Positions 31,362-39,754 are shown, numbered from the stretch's first letter. The stretch is DNA of 64,000 bases from Prosthecobacter sp. (GCF_014879935.1 NZ_JACSRD010000160.1:1-64000), one strand, 5' to 3'. The notes: generated from the letters alone by a model not told the origin. Translations and numbers: made by a program.

Positions 31362-31675
31362 GGGTGGCGACCGTCGAGGTGATGCGGATCAAAGGGGCTC
31401 ACGGACATGACGTAGGCGTCATGAGGCGTGAACTCCGGCTGCGGCGGATGCGTGAGACCCCAAACGACGGCGAGCACGATGGCGGCGGCAACAATGAAGG
31501 CCTCGCGTTTCGGGCGAAGGAGCCACCAGGCGAGTTTGTCGATCCAGCCGGGCTCGGGCTCCGTGGCGGAAATGCGCCGCCAGACTTCGCGACGGAAGTC
31601 TGGCGGTGTTTCGGCCTGCGGCACCTGCCACTGGGCGAGCAGATCATCGAGCGGATCGGGATCATCAGGCTTCAT
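31358..31675 (-). CDS. CnrY-like single-pass anti-sigma factor candidate
   Basis: 105 residues. The cytoplasmic part has two short acidic/aromatic segments (DPLDDLLAQWQVP and PPDFRREVWRRISA) of the kind that wrap around ECF sigma factors. One transmembrane helix follows (AFIVAAAIVLAVVWGLT), then a periplasmic tail of about 30 residues. Length and layout match CnrY. It is the first gene of the three-gene module and overlaps the sensor gene by 4 bp. Anti-sigma function is inferred from position and layout; sequence identity to known anti-sigma factors is low by eye. Confidence 0.6.
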   Translation of the reverse strand: MKPDDPDPLDDLLAQWQVPQAETPPDFRREVWRRISATEPEPGWIDKLAWWLLRPKREAFIVAAAIVLAVVWGLTHPPQPEFTPHDAYVMSVSPFDPHHLDGRHP

Positions 31676-31722
31676 GGCAGGTGCAGGCTCAGGTTTTGGG
31701 GTGAAGGAGGCGGGCGCATGGA

Positions 31723-31956
31723 TCAGCGCTGACCATATACGTCAATCCAGGCGAGTCCCGTCTTCACGCCTTGCGGATGGAAATAGCGCCGTCCGAGGTA
31801 AACGCCATCGACCGGATGCATCGACCCGCCTTGCGGGTGGCTGGCACGGGTGAGCACGGGCTTGCCATTGTAGGTCTGCGTGAGGCTGGGCACGGAGGGT
31901 GCGTTGCACGAGACGAGGGTGGTCACGGCGAGGATCGCAAGCACGGTGTGTTTCAT
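31723..31956 (-). CDS. Small lipoprotein, 77 aa
   Basis: ATG 31956 begins a lipoprotein signal (MKHTVLAILAVTTLVSCNAP) with lipobox LVSC. The mature part of about 60 residues includes QTYNGKPVLTRASHPQGGSM and GVYLGRRYFHPQGVKTGLAW. No family was recognised. It ends 47 bp before the CnrY-like gene in the same direction, so it could be the first gene of that operon. If the module senses envelope stress or metals, this lipoprotein is a candidate accessory or target. Confidence 0.6.
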   Translation of the reverse strand: MKHTVLAILAVTTLVSCNAPSVPSLTQTYNGKPVLTRASHPQGGSMHPVDGVYLGRRYFHPQGVKTGLAWIDVYGQR

Positions 31957-32306
31957 GGTTGGGTGTGTTTTTCGGGTTGGGTTGGTTTTGATGAGCGCAG
32001 TGGTTGTCGCGCTCATCGGGTGCTACCCCGTGGCAGTTTCGATCCCTCAGAAAAATTTCAACCCGCACCATCATGGAAAGATCACCCGATTGAGATGTCC
32101 AGCCTCCTCATGCATTTGCCCGACTTCTGACCCGGCGCAAAAAGTCCGCAGATCGTGGTGCAGACACTGCTGTCTGCACGCACGTCACGGGGCCGAGAGC
32201 CAACTGCAACCAGGCAAAGAATATCTGTCCCCCCCTTTTGCGCCCGCTTCACCTGCTGCGACGGCTTTAATGGCTCGTGGCTGATGGTAAAACCGCACGA
32301 AAAGCC
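31957..32306. other. 350-bp intergenic region with a REP-like hairpin
   Basis: No gene is supported here. The region separates the lipoprotein start from the stop of the second dehydrogenase, both on the minus strand, and should contain the promoter of the lipoprotein/CnrYXH-like operon. At 32158-32179 is a perfect 9-bp hairpin, GTGCAGACA-CTGC-TGTCTGCAC. Confidence 0.6.
32158..32179. repeat. REP-like hairpin GTGCAGACA-N4-TGTCTGCAC
   Basis: Perfect 9-bp arms with loop CTGC. The same arms with loop GGAG occur at 34861-34880. There is no adjacent T-run. Changing loop and conserved arms mark a dispersed palindromic repeat rather than a terminator. Confidence 0.65.
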
Positions 32307-33308
32307 TCACAGCACGGTTCCTTCGAGAAGGGACAGCCCGGCGGCATGATGAAGGAGATTCGTCACGGTGACACGGGCGATCTCATCGAGCGCTTCTTTG
32401 GTCAAAAAGGCCTGGTGGGAGGTGATGAGGACGTTGGGGAAGGTCAGCAGGCGGCTGAGTTCATCGTCCTCCAGCAGGCCGTGCTCGGAGTGGTCCTCGA
32501 AAAAGATGCCTTCCTCCTCTTCATACACATCCAGCGCCACGCCGCCGAGCTGGCCGGTTTTCAGGCACCCGATCAGCGCGGTGGTGTCCACCAGCTTGCC
32601 GCGGCTGGTGTTTAGCAGATAGGCTCCAGGCTTCATCCGCGCGAGCGTGCCGGCATTCAGCAGATGATGCGTCTCGGGCGTGAGCGGCAGGTGCAGGCTG
32701 AGGATGTCCGCCTTTTCGAGCACTTCGTCAAAGGTGGTGTAACGCACGGCATGACCCTGCGCCCAGTCGTTTTGTGGAAAAGGATCATAGGCCAGCACCT
32801 CGCAGCCGAAGCCGCGAAAAATCTGCGCCGTGCAGCGGCCGATCTTGCCCGTGCCGATGATACCGGCGGTCTTGCCATGCAGATCAAAGCCCACGAGCCC
32901 GGCGAGCGAGAAATTGAACTCGCGCACGCGGTTGTGCGCACGGTGGATCTTGCGGTTCAGCGTGAGCAGCAGCGCCACGCTGTGCTCCGCCACCGCATGG
33001 GGCGAGTAGGCTGGCACGCGGGTCACGGAGATGCCCAGCTCGCGTGCTGCGGCGAGGTCCACCTGATTAAAGCCCGCACAACGCAGCGCCACATGCCGCA
33101 CGCCGGATTTGGCGAGCTGCTGGAGGCAGTCGCGGTCCAGCTTGTCATTCACAAAGACGCACACCGCCTCACAACCAGCCGCCGTGGCCGCTGTCTCCGC
33201 GGTAAGTCGGAACTCATGAAAGCGCCAGGTGATCTGCTCCGCACCTGCGGCGGCGAGCATATAATCACGGTCATAGGGTTTCGTGTCGTAAAAAGCGAGG
33301 GTGGTCAT
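32307..33308 (-). CDS. D-2-hydroxyacid (D-lactate) dehydrogenase, copy 2
   Basis: 333 residues with the same motifs as copy 1: GIIGTGKIGRCTAQIFRGFG, NTSRGKLVDTTAL, GVALDVYEEEEGIFFEDHS and VLITSHQAFLT. Long stretches are identical to copy 1 (for example FNFSLAGLVGFDLHGKT), while the ends differ. Both copies look intact and catalytically complete, so gene dosage or separate regulation is the likely reason for keeping two. It lies 174 bp downstream of the PPK2 gene, on the same strand, within the stress island. Confidence 0.9.
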   Translation of the reverse strand: MTTLAFYDTKPYDRDYMLAAAGAEQITWRFHEFRLTAETAATAAGCEAVCVFVNDKLDRDCLQQLAKSGVRHVALRCAGFNQVDLAAARELGISVTRVPAYSPHAVAEHSVALLLTLNRKIHRAHNRVREFNFSLAGLVGFDLHGKTAGIIGTGKIGRCTAQIFRGFGCEVLAYDPFPQNDWAQGHAVRYTTFDEVLEKADILSLHLPLTPETHHLLNAGTLARMKPGAYLLNTSRGKLVDTTALIGCLKTGQLGGVALDVYEEEEGIFFEDHSEHGLLEDDELSRLLTFPNVLITSHQAFLTKEALDEIARVTVTNLLHHAAGLSLLEGTVL

Positions 33309-33482
33309 GGTGGGGGTGAGGTGAGAATGTTAGGCTAGGATCACCGCCGCAAGCTCGGCCATGACGCATCCTGGAGGTCACAGGCGGGTGCAAAGTGTCT
33401 CCATCGGCGCTTTCAGGCTCAAAGCCTTGGAGTGTTGGAGTGATGGAGTCTTGAAAATCCACCACTCCAATCCGTGCTCGCC

Positions 33483-34649
33483 TCACGACTCGATTGGCAC
33501 CGCGAGGTCATCCTCGCTGAGGCTGGAGACGAGCGAGGGTCGGCCGACGATGAGCGGATCGACAGCGCCGATTTCCGAGGGCTTTTTGTTACTGTAGGGC
33601 AGGCGGTGCAGCACATAGCGCATGGCATTGAGGCGAGCGCGCTTTTTGCAGTCGGACTTGATCACCGTCCACGGCGCATCGGAGGTGTCGCAGTGCAGAA
33701 ACATCGCTTCCTTGGCACGGGTGTAGTCATTCCATTTGTCGAGAGATGCCTTGTCCACCGGGCTGAGCTTCCACTGCTTCAAAGGATGAGCGTTGCGCTC
33801 TTTGAAGCGGCGTTTCTGCTCCGCCTGGCTGACGGAGAACCAGAATTTGAAGAGGATGATGCCGCTGCGGACGAGGTGGCGCTCAAACTCCGGCACCTGG
33901 CGCATGAACTCGTCATACTCCGCATCCGTGCAGAAGCCCATGACGCGCTCGACACCGGCACGATTATACCAACTGCGGTCAAGCAGCACGATCTCCCCGC
34001 GGGCGGGCAGGTGCTCGATGTAGCGCTGGAAATACCACTGGCCGCGCTCACGCTCGCTCGGCTTCTCCAGGGCGACGACACGGGCACCACGCGGATTGAG
34101 GTGCTCCATGAAGCGCTTGATGGCACCGCCTTTGCCTGCGGCGTCACGGCCCTCGAACAGAATGACCACGCGCTGTCCGGCCTCCTTCACCCAGGCCTGG
34201 AGTTTGAGCAGTTCCACCTGGAGGCGGTATTTCTGCTGCTCGTAGCTGCGGCGTGAGAGCAGATTCAGATAAGGATAGCTCCCGCCACGCCAGCCTGGGG
34301 CGAGTGCGGTATCCGCCTGCTCGCGGCTGGCGGCTTCCGTGTCCTTTTGAAACAGCAGACGACGCAGGGACTTCATCTCGTCTGGCGAGGCTCCGCTGAT
34401 GAGCGTGCGCAATTGCTCGATCTGATCTCCCGGTGGCACGCCTTGCGCATGAGCCTTCAGCAAGTCCGCGAGCACCAGGGCCTTCACGGTGCTGGTTTCC
34501 GAGCTGCGCTGGCCCGTGACATGACGACGCAGGCCTTTGGAGGTCAGACTCGGCGCGGTGTCACCCGCAGCGGCGGCACGCGGATGCGTTGTGCGTTTGG
34601 CGGCGGACTTTTTGGTTCTCAGTCGGTTGGAGGCTCGTTTTGCAGGCAT
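33483..34649 (-). CDS. Polyphosphate kinase 2 (PPK2)
   Basis: About 388 residues from ATG 34649. A Lys/Arg-rich N-terminal extension (first 50 residues) precedes the PPK2 domain: LKLQAWVKEAGQRVVILFEG, Walker A GRDAAGKGGAIKRF (about 167-180), lid-region Arg residues, Walker B VLLDRSWYNRAGVERVMGFC and VKFWFSVS-type strand LFKFWFSVSQAEQKRRFKER. It is a single-domain enzyme that transfers phosphate between polyphosphate and nucleoside diphosphates, most likely to regenerate ATP or GTP. Among Usp proteins, a lactate dehydrogenase and an ion pump, it fits survival under energy limitation. The basic extension may bind polyphosphate or nucleic acid. Confidence 0.9.
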   Translation of the reverse strand: MPAKRASNRLRTKKSAAKRTTHPRAAAAGDTAPSLTSKGLRRHVTGQRSSETSTVKALVLADLLKAHAQGVPPGDQIEQLRTLISGASPDEMKSLRRLLFQKDTEAASREQADTALAPGWRGGSYPYLNLLSRRSYEQQKYRLQVELLKLQAWVKEAGQRVVILFEGRDAAGKGGAIKRFMEHLNPRGARVVALEKPSERERGQWYFQRYIEHLPARGEIVLLDRSWYNRAGVERVMGFCTDAEYDEFMRQVPEFERHLVRSGIILFKFWFSVSQAEQKRRFKERNAHPLKQWKLSPVDKASLDKWNDYTRAKEAMFLHCDTSDAPWTVIKSDCKKRARLNAMRYVLHRLPYSNKKPSEIGAVDPLIVGRPSLVSSLSEDDLAVPIES

Positions 34650-34810
34650 AAAAGATGGAGCTGGACTGGGTGTCGGGCTGGGATGCCGCCGTTTTAAATG
34701 GCAAACCGCAATCTGCCATGCACGCCACCCTTCCGCCGGGAGCGGTTTGGGAGACTCTGCGCCTATGTTGGCCGCAAGCCTGGCTCGCCGCCGCCGCAGA
34801 GAGTGTGCGC

Positions 34811-34880
34811 CAGACACTCTTTGTCTGTCCGCAGCCGGCTCGTGTGTCTGGTGACACTCGTGCAGACAGGAGTGTCTGCA
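34811..34880. repeat. REP-like hairpins between PPK2 and Usp genes
   Basis: At 34861-34880, TGCAGACA-GGAG-TGTCTGCA is a perfect 8-bp hairpin sharing its arms with the one at 32158-32179. At 34811-34827, CAGACA-CTCTT-TGTCTG is a shorter relative. Both are in the 246-bp gap between two co-directional minus-strand genes, which otherwise shows no gene. Confidence 0.6.
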
Positions 34881-34895
34881 TCACGAATGGAAGCC

Positions 34896-35816
34896 TCAGC
34901 GCACGACAAGCACGGAGCACGAGGCATGGCGCACCACCCGCTCTGCGGTGCTGCCGAGCAGGGCGTGCTCCCAGCCGGTATGACCATGGGTGGACATGAC
35001 GATGAGGCCGGGCTCGTCGGAGGTGATCGCTTTCACGAGACACTGATGGGGCTCGCCCTCCAGAACGAGCGTGGTGGTGTTCAGTTCCTCGCTGAAGTGC
35101 TCGGTGCGGAATTTCCGCAGCCGTGTCTCCGCCTGCGCATGAAGGGCATCAAGCTGCTGCTGCGTGAAGTTCAGCGGGATCTCGCCCGTCATCGGGATGC
35201 CGGGCTTCACATGGGCGAGGATGAGTTTCGCACCAAAATCAGCGGCCAGGGCCGAGGCCAGCGGGAATGCCTTGCGGGAGTTCTCCGAGAAATCGGTGGG
35301 CAGCAGAATCCAGCGCGGAGCCAGCCCGAAGTCATGGTTTTCACCGCGTCCACGCACCACCAGCACGGGACAGGCCGCGTGCTGCACGATGCGCTCCGCC
35401 GTGCTGCCGATGAGCACATGCGCCAGCCCGGTGTAGCCGTGCGTGGCCGTCACGATGAGATCACAGCCCCGCTTTCCAGCCTCCCGCACGATGACATCGA
35501 AGGCCTTGCCCTCTTTCACCACACGCTCCGCCGGCACATCCTCCGGCACATGGGCCGTCACAAACTCCGCGAGCTTTTCGCGGGCTTCCCGCAGCCAGTC
35601 CTGCCGCAGGCCGGCGGCATCCAGCACCACATGCGAGCCCTGCGGCAGGTGTTTGACCACATGCAGAAGGGTGAGCTTTGCGCCGCTGCGTCGGGCGAGG
35701 CTGACAGCGGCGGAAAGGCCTTGCAGGCATGGTTTGGAAAAATCCACCGGTGCCAGGATGTGCGTGAATCGGGAGGTCGGGTGCGAGTTCATGGGAAGAT
35801 CAGGGTTGGTGTTCAT
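34896..35816 (-). CDS. Tandem universal stress protein (Usp-Usp)
   Basis: 306 residues (ATG 35816; the in-frame ATG at 35792 is an alternative). Domain 1 begins FTHILAPVDFSKPCLQGLSA and carries GYTGLAHVLIGSTAERIVQH; domain 2 begins WILLPTDFSENSRKAFPLAS and carries STHGHTGWEHALLGSTAERV. Both keep the G-x2-G-x9-G-S/T ATP-binding signature, unlike the Usp at 29158. It lies 36 bp downstream of the DUF2934 gene and upstream of PPK2, all minus strand. Soluble; role in stress survival inferred from family and context. Confidence 0.9.
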   Translation of the reverse strand: MNTNPDLPMNSHPTSRFTHILAPVDFSKPCLQGLSAAVSLARRSGAKLTLLHVVKHLPQGSHVVLDAAGLRQDWLREAREKLAEFVTAHVPEDVPAERVVKEGKAFDVIVREAGKRGCDLIVTATHGYTGLAHVLIGSTAERIVQHAACPVLVVRGRGENHDFGLAPRWILLPTDFSENSRKAFPLASALAADFGAKLILAHVKPGIPMTGEIPLNFTQQQLDALHAQAETRLRKFRTEHFSEELNTTTLVLEGEPHQCLVKAITSDEPGLIVMSTHGHTGWEHALLGSTAERVVRHASCSVLVVR

Positions 35817-35852
35817 GGGCGTGATGCGTCGGGATGTTTTGGGACATGTTCG

Positions 35853-36119
35853 TCACCCGTTTTTCAATCGAGCCTCCGCCTCCAGCCAGTGGTCCATCTG
35901 ACGTCCGGCAGGGCAGCCCTCGCTCACATAGATAAAGTAGGCGCAGGTGGCGATCTCCACCTCGGTGATCTCCGGTGGAGATGCAGCGGCATCGGCTTTC
36001 GTGCGTTTGCGCACCGGTTTGGTGGTGCTGGTGGATTTCTTCTTCGGTTTGGCGGCAGACACCGCCACTGTCTTGGTGGCCGTTTTGGCCGCAGAGCTGG
36101 TTTGGGGAGCTTTTTTCAT
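35853..36119 (-). CDS. DUF2934 domain protein with Lys-rich N-terminus
   Basis: 88 residues. The first 45 are Lys/Ala/Thr-rich (AAKPKKKSTSTTKPVRKRTK), like histone-H1-type or nucleic-acid-binding tails. The C-terminal EVEIATCAYFIYVSEGCPAG followed by RQMDHWLEAEARL is a DUF2934 motif (I-A-x-x-A-Y-x-x-Y...G-x2-x-D-W-x-x-A-E). DUF2934 proteins occur near stress genes in many bacteria; the function is not known. It probably forms an operon with the downstream Usp gene. Confidence 0.75.
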   Translation of the reverse strand: MKKAPQTSSAAKTATKTVAVSAAKPKKKSTSTTKPVRKRTKADAAASPPEITEVEIATCAYFIYVSEGCPAGRQMDHWLEAEARLKNG

Positions 36120-36152
36120 GGTGTCGGGCAGACGAGGTTGAAGGACGAGGAC

Positions 36153-36269
36153 ATGGCCTCATCCAAGGGAGATACACCGGAGGCTCTCTTTCGACTCAAC
36201 AAGCGCATGAAGCGGCGTGTGATGAGCAAGAACCGCACGGAAGCTGCTTTGGAACGCGGCCTGCCATGA
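36153..36269 (+). CDS. Small basic protein, 38 aa, uncharacterised
   Basis: ATG 36153 follows AAGGACGAGG at a good ribosome-binding distance. The peptide begins MASSKGDTPEALFRLNKRMK, continues RRVMSKNRTEAALERGLP and stops at 36267-36269. It is strongly basic (KRMKRR). Its middle matches the peptide at 30137 at about 14 of 23 positions. It is divergent from the DUF2934 gene with 33 bp between starts. Too short for routine gene calling. A role as a nucleic-acid- or ribosome-binding stress peptide is a guess. Confidence 0.45.
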   Translation: MASSKGDTPEALFRLNKRMKRRVMSKNRTEAALERGLP

Positions 36270-36342
36270 GTGAGAGAACACGACGGGCTTCACCAGCCAG
36301 ATCGTGGCTTGCTTCGTGCTGCGTTTGCACCGTTAAAAAAGC

Positions 36343-37770
36343 ATGATCGACACACGGGCGGAAGTGCGGCGCATTTTAAAGGGGCTGGAGTTCAGCTCCG
36401 GGACAGCCGTGGTGAAATTCACCCTCTGCGCCGCTGCGGCGTGGGCCTGCGCCTTTCTGCCTTTGCATGAGGGACTCAGCGAGGCCGGGCGCTGGTCAAT
36501 GCTGATCGTGCTGCTGGGTGCCGGGCTGTGGATCACCGAGGCGGTGCCGGCCTTTGCGGTGGCGCTGCTGATCATCGGGCTGCAAATCGTGACGCTGGGC
36601 CGCCCAGGCGGCCCGCTGCTGGCGGCGGATGATTTGAAGGGCTGGGAGATGTTTGTGCGCCCATGGTCCAGCCCGCCGATGTGGCTGTTCTTCGGCGGTC
36701 TCGTGCTGGCGGTGGCAGCCACACGCACCGGGATGGACAGGCACCTCGCACAGCGGGTGATACGCTGGTCCGGCGGCCGGGTGCAGGTGCTGATGCCGGC
36801 GATGATGGGCCTGGCCTTTGGTCTGAGCATGTTCATGTCGAACACAGCCACCACCGCGCTGCTGCTGGTGATGCTGCGCCCGGCGCTGGATGGCCTGCCT
36901 GCCAGTTCGCCCGTCCCTCGCTCTCTGCTGCTGGGTCTTGCCGTGGCGGCAAACTTGGGCGGCATGGCCACGCTGATCGGCACACCACCAAACGCCATCG
37001 CCGCCGGTTTGCTGGAGGCGGAGCAGCCGGTGGACTTTCTGCACTGGATGCTGCTGGCGCTGCCACCCGCCGGTGTTTTGGCCGCTTTGGGCTGGATGAT
37101 GCTTTCGCGGCAAATGGCTGGCAGCACGGCGGCGCTGCCCGTGAAGCTGCCAGAGGCGGAAACCGCAGCCGAACTGGTGAAGCGCTGGCAGCGCATCGCC
37201 ACAGCGGTCATTTTTCTTCTCACCGTGGCGCTGTGGATGTCCGGTGAATGGCACGGCATCCCCACGGCGGTGGTGTCCTTTGTGCCCATCGTGGTGCTTT
37301 CCATGATCGGCGTCATGCGGCGGGAGGATATCAAGAGCATCGATTGGGATGTGCTCATCCTGCTGGCGGGCGGTCTTTCGCTCGGAGTAGGCATTGAGAC
37401 CTCCGGTCTGGCAAAATGGCTTGCATCAGGTGTTGGGGCGCTGGGCATGCCATCATGGGCTGCGGGCCTCGTGCTGGCCTGGATGGCAGCACTGGTATCC
37501 AATCTCATGAGCAATACCGCCGCCGCAAACATCCTGCTGCCCGTGACGCTGGTGATCGCTGGCAGCACGGGGCAGGATGCCGCCGCGCTGGTCATCCCCG
37601 TGGCGCTCGGCTGCTCCGTGGCGATGGCGCTGCCCATCTCCACACCGCCGAATGCGCTCGTGTACTCAAGCGGACGCCTGCGCACGACCGACTACCTTCC
37701 CACCGGTCTGCTGATGTTCCTTCTCGGGCCGCCGCTGGCTGTTTTTTGGTGCAGGCTTGTTGTTGGCTGA
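36343..37770 (+). CDS. SLC13/DASS-family anion symporter
   Basis: A 475-residue membrane protein with about a dozen hydrophobic segments. It shows the two SNT signature motifs of the divalent anion:Na+ symporter family: FMSNTATTALLLVML in the first half and LMSNTAAANILLPVTL in the second, each followed by a conserved TPPNA loop (LIGTPPNAIAAG; ISTPPNALVYSSG). The SNT/TPPNA pairs bind Na+ and the carboxylate or sulfate. The likely substrate is a C4-dicarboxylate or inorganic anion. It converges with the Usp-CBS-MgtE gene, with only 16 bp between their ends. Confidence 0.9.
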   Translation: MIDTRAEVRRILKGLEFSSGTAVVKFTLCAAAAWACAFLPLHEGLSEAGRWSMLIVLLGAGLWITEAVPAFAVALLIIGLQIVTLGRPGGPLLAADDLKGWEMFVRPWSSPPMWLFFGGLVLAVAATRTGMDRHLAQRVIRWSGGRVQVLMPAMMGLAFGLSMFMSNTATTALLLVMLRPALDGLPASSPVPRSLLLGLAVAANLGGMATLIGTPPNAIAAGLLEAEQPVDFLHWMLLALPPAGVLAALGWMMLSRQMAGSTAALPVKLPEAETAAELVKRWQRIATAVIFLLTVALWMSGEWHGIPTAVVSFVPIVVLSMIGVMRREDIKSIDWDVLILLAGGLSLGVGIETSGLAKWLASGVGALGMPSWAAGLVLAWMAALVSNLMSNTAAANILLPVTLVIAGSTGQDAAALVIPVALGCSVAMALPISTPPNALVYSSGRLRTTDYLPTGLLMFLLGPPLAVFWCRLVVG

Positions 37771-37786
37771 GTGCCTTTTCTTCATT

Positions 37787-39754
37787 TCACAACAGCCACC
37801 ACGCCAGCCCGAAGTAAAACAGCAGCGTGAAGATGTCTGTCAGCGCCAGGGTGATCGGCCCGGCGGCGATTTTTGGGTCAAGACGCATCGCGTGCAGCAG
37901 TGCGGGCACGCTGAGACCGGTGACACAGGCCGTGAGCAACGTCAGGGCGATGCTCGTGCCAATGCTGGCCGCCACCACGGCCTCGCCACGCCACAGCCAC
38001 ACGATGAGCGCCACGATCAGCCCGCAGCCCACGCCGAGCAGCAGCGCGGTGAGCGCCTCACGCCGTAGTGCGCCGAGATACCAGCGCAGCGTCGGTTTCG
38101 TGCTGCGCAGCGCCTGGATGGCCACGGTCATGGATTGAATGCTCACGCTTTCACCGAGGCCGAGGATCAGGGTCATGAAAAATGCCAGCACGATGCTCTT
38201 CGCCAGCGTCAGCTCAAAGGTGCTCGTGAGCACCGCGCACAGCGTGCCGCTGGTGATGGTGGCCAGCAGCCACGGAAAACGGAAGCGGAAGGCTTTCACT
38301 GGCGACGCCTCCTTCACCTGTGCCACGTTGAACCCGATCGTCTCAAAGAGATCCTCAAGCTGCTCCCGCTCCGCGAGGTCGAAGATTTTGTCAGAAAGCA
38401 GGCCCACATCCACCACGCCGATGAGACGCCCGCTTTCGTCAATCACCGGCAGCGCGAGGAATTTCCGCTTCGCAAACACCTCCGAGGCCTCCAGCAGCGA
38501 CTCCTCCGGCCGCAGCACGGTCACGTTCTGGATCATGTGTGCGTCCACCTTGTCCTCCAGCGGCGCGGTGAGCAGCCGCCGCGTGGGGATCACGCCCATC
38601 AGACGGCCTTCCGGCCCTGTGACGTAGAAATACACCAGCCTCTCGCCCACGCCGACCTGGCGGATGTGCGCGAGCGCCTCGCCAATCGTCGCATGCTGCG
38701 CCAACGCTGGAAAATCCGCCCGCATCAGGCTGGAAACCGGTGCGCTGAGATCGATGCCCGCTTTTTTCTCCTGCGCAGACTGCCGTGGAGCGAGTCTCGC
38801 CGCATCGGCATCATCTTCCGGTGCTTCCATCCGCTGCGCAGGAGGCACGACGAGCACGGAGCACGGCACCCCGCGCAGCACGCCCTCCGCCGTGCCGCCC
38901 AGCCAGGCTCTGCGCCAGCCTTGTGCGCCATGAGTGGAGATCACGATCAAGTCCACCTGCTCGCGCCGAGCGAGGCGGCACAGAGCATGGTCCGGTGTGC
39001 CCTCGATCACCCGTGTTTCGACTGTCAGATCGACCGGCAGATGCTCCTGGCGGAAGGTTTCGAGCCGCTCGTCCGCCTCTTCGCGCAAAGCGTCGATCTG
39101 CTCACCAAAGCGGCGGTATTCCACCGTGCCGGGCAGTCCCATCGGCTCCTGCACGTTCGCCAGCAGCAGCTTCGAGCTGTAGCTCCGAGCAATCAGCTCC
39201 GCCCACGGAAAGGCGGCGCATGAGTCCTGGGAGAAATCCGTGCTGATGAGGATGCTGCGCGGCTCCTGCGGCCCAGGCTTCTGCTCCTCGCCGACGATGA
39301 AGACCGGGCAGCCCGCATGACGTGCCACCTTTTCCACCGTGCTGCCCAGCGCCTCATGGATAAAGCCGCGCTCCTCGCCGGTGCGTCCCATCACCACCAG
39401 ATCGCAGCCACGTTCCTGCGCCGTGCGGATGATTTCCTCGAAAGGCCGTCCCTCCACCAGCACCAGCTCTGCTCCGTCGGCACCGATCTCGCGAGCCACG
39501 GTCTCCAGCCGCTGCCGTGCATGCTCACGGCGTTCCTTGGGAAAATCTCCCCAATGCAAGGCGATCTCCGGATCGTCCGTCACCGGCTCCAGCACATGCA
39601 GCAGCGTCATTCGTGCGCTAATGCGTGCTGCGAGCGCCACCGAGGTGCGCAGCACCGCACCCACTTCCCGCGTGAAATCCACCGCCACTAGCAGATGGCG
39701 GGGTGCCACGGCCGGAACGGAGAATGATCGTGGTAAGGCGGAGTCAGACATCAT
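37787..39754 (-). CDS. Usp-Usp-CBS-CBS-MgtE fusion protein
   Basis: About 655 residues from ATG 39754. Two UspA domains come first: PRHLLVAVDFTREVGAVLRT with MGRTGEERGFIHEALGSTVE, and SILISTDFSQDSCAAFPWAE with STHGAQGWRRAWLGGTAEGV. A CBS pair follows (VSSLMRADFPALAQHATIGE; VLRPEESLLEASEVFAKRKF). Last is an MgtE-type five-helix channel (FRFPWLLATITSGTLCAVLT through ALTDIFTLLFYFGLAWWLL). The usual MgtE N-domain is missing, and Usp domains stand in its place. In MgtE the N and CBS domains gate the channel by sensing Mg2+; here Usp domains could add ATP sensing. The MgtE loop usually carrying GNxGxQ reads GESVSIQS. Confidence 0.85.
   Translation of the reverse strand: MMSDSALPRSFSVPAVAPRHLLVAVDFTREVGAVLRTSVALAARISARMTLLHVLEPVTDDPEIALHWGDFPKERREHARQRLETVAREIGADGAELVLVEGRPFEEIIRTAQERGCDLVVMGRTGEERGFIHEALGSTVEKVARHAGCPVFIVGEEQKPGPQEPRSILISTDFSQDSCAAFPWAELIARSYSSKLLLANVQEPMGLPGTVEYRRFGEQIDALREEADERLETFRQEHLPVDLTVETRVIEGTPDHALCRLARREQVDLIVISTHGAQGWRRAWLGGTAEGVLRGVPCSVLVVPPAQRMEAPEDDADAARLAPRQSAQEKKAGIDLSAPVSSLMRADFPALAQHATIGEALAHIRQVGVGERLVYFYVTGPEGRLMGVIPTRRLLTAPLEDKVDAHMIQNVTVLRPEESLLEASEVFAKRKFLALPVIDESGRLIGVVDVGLLSDKIFDLAEREQLEDLFETIGFNVAQVKEASPVKAFRFRFPWLLATITSGTLCAVLTSTFELTLAKSIVLAFFMTLILGLGESVSIQSMTVAIQALRSTKPTLRWYLGALRREALTALLLGVGCGLIVALIVWLWRGEAVVAASIGTSIALTLLTACVTGLSVPALLHAMRLDPKIAAGPITLALTDIFTLLFYFGLAWWLL

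Noticed and set aside
33420-33470. TGGAGTG-rich short repeats between LDH2 and PPK2
   Set aside because: Too short and imperfect to define a repeat unit from this window alone.
34698-36152. Long plus-strand frame leading into the 38-residue gene
   Set aside because: Antisense to the Usp and DUF2934 genes; only the last 38 codons, with their own ribosome site, are kept.
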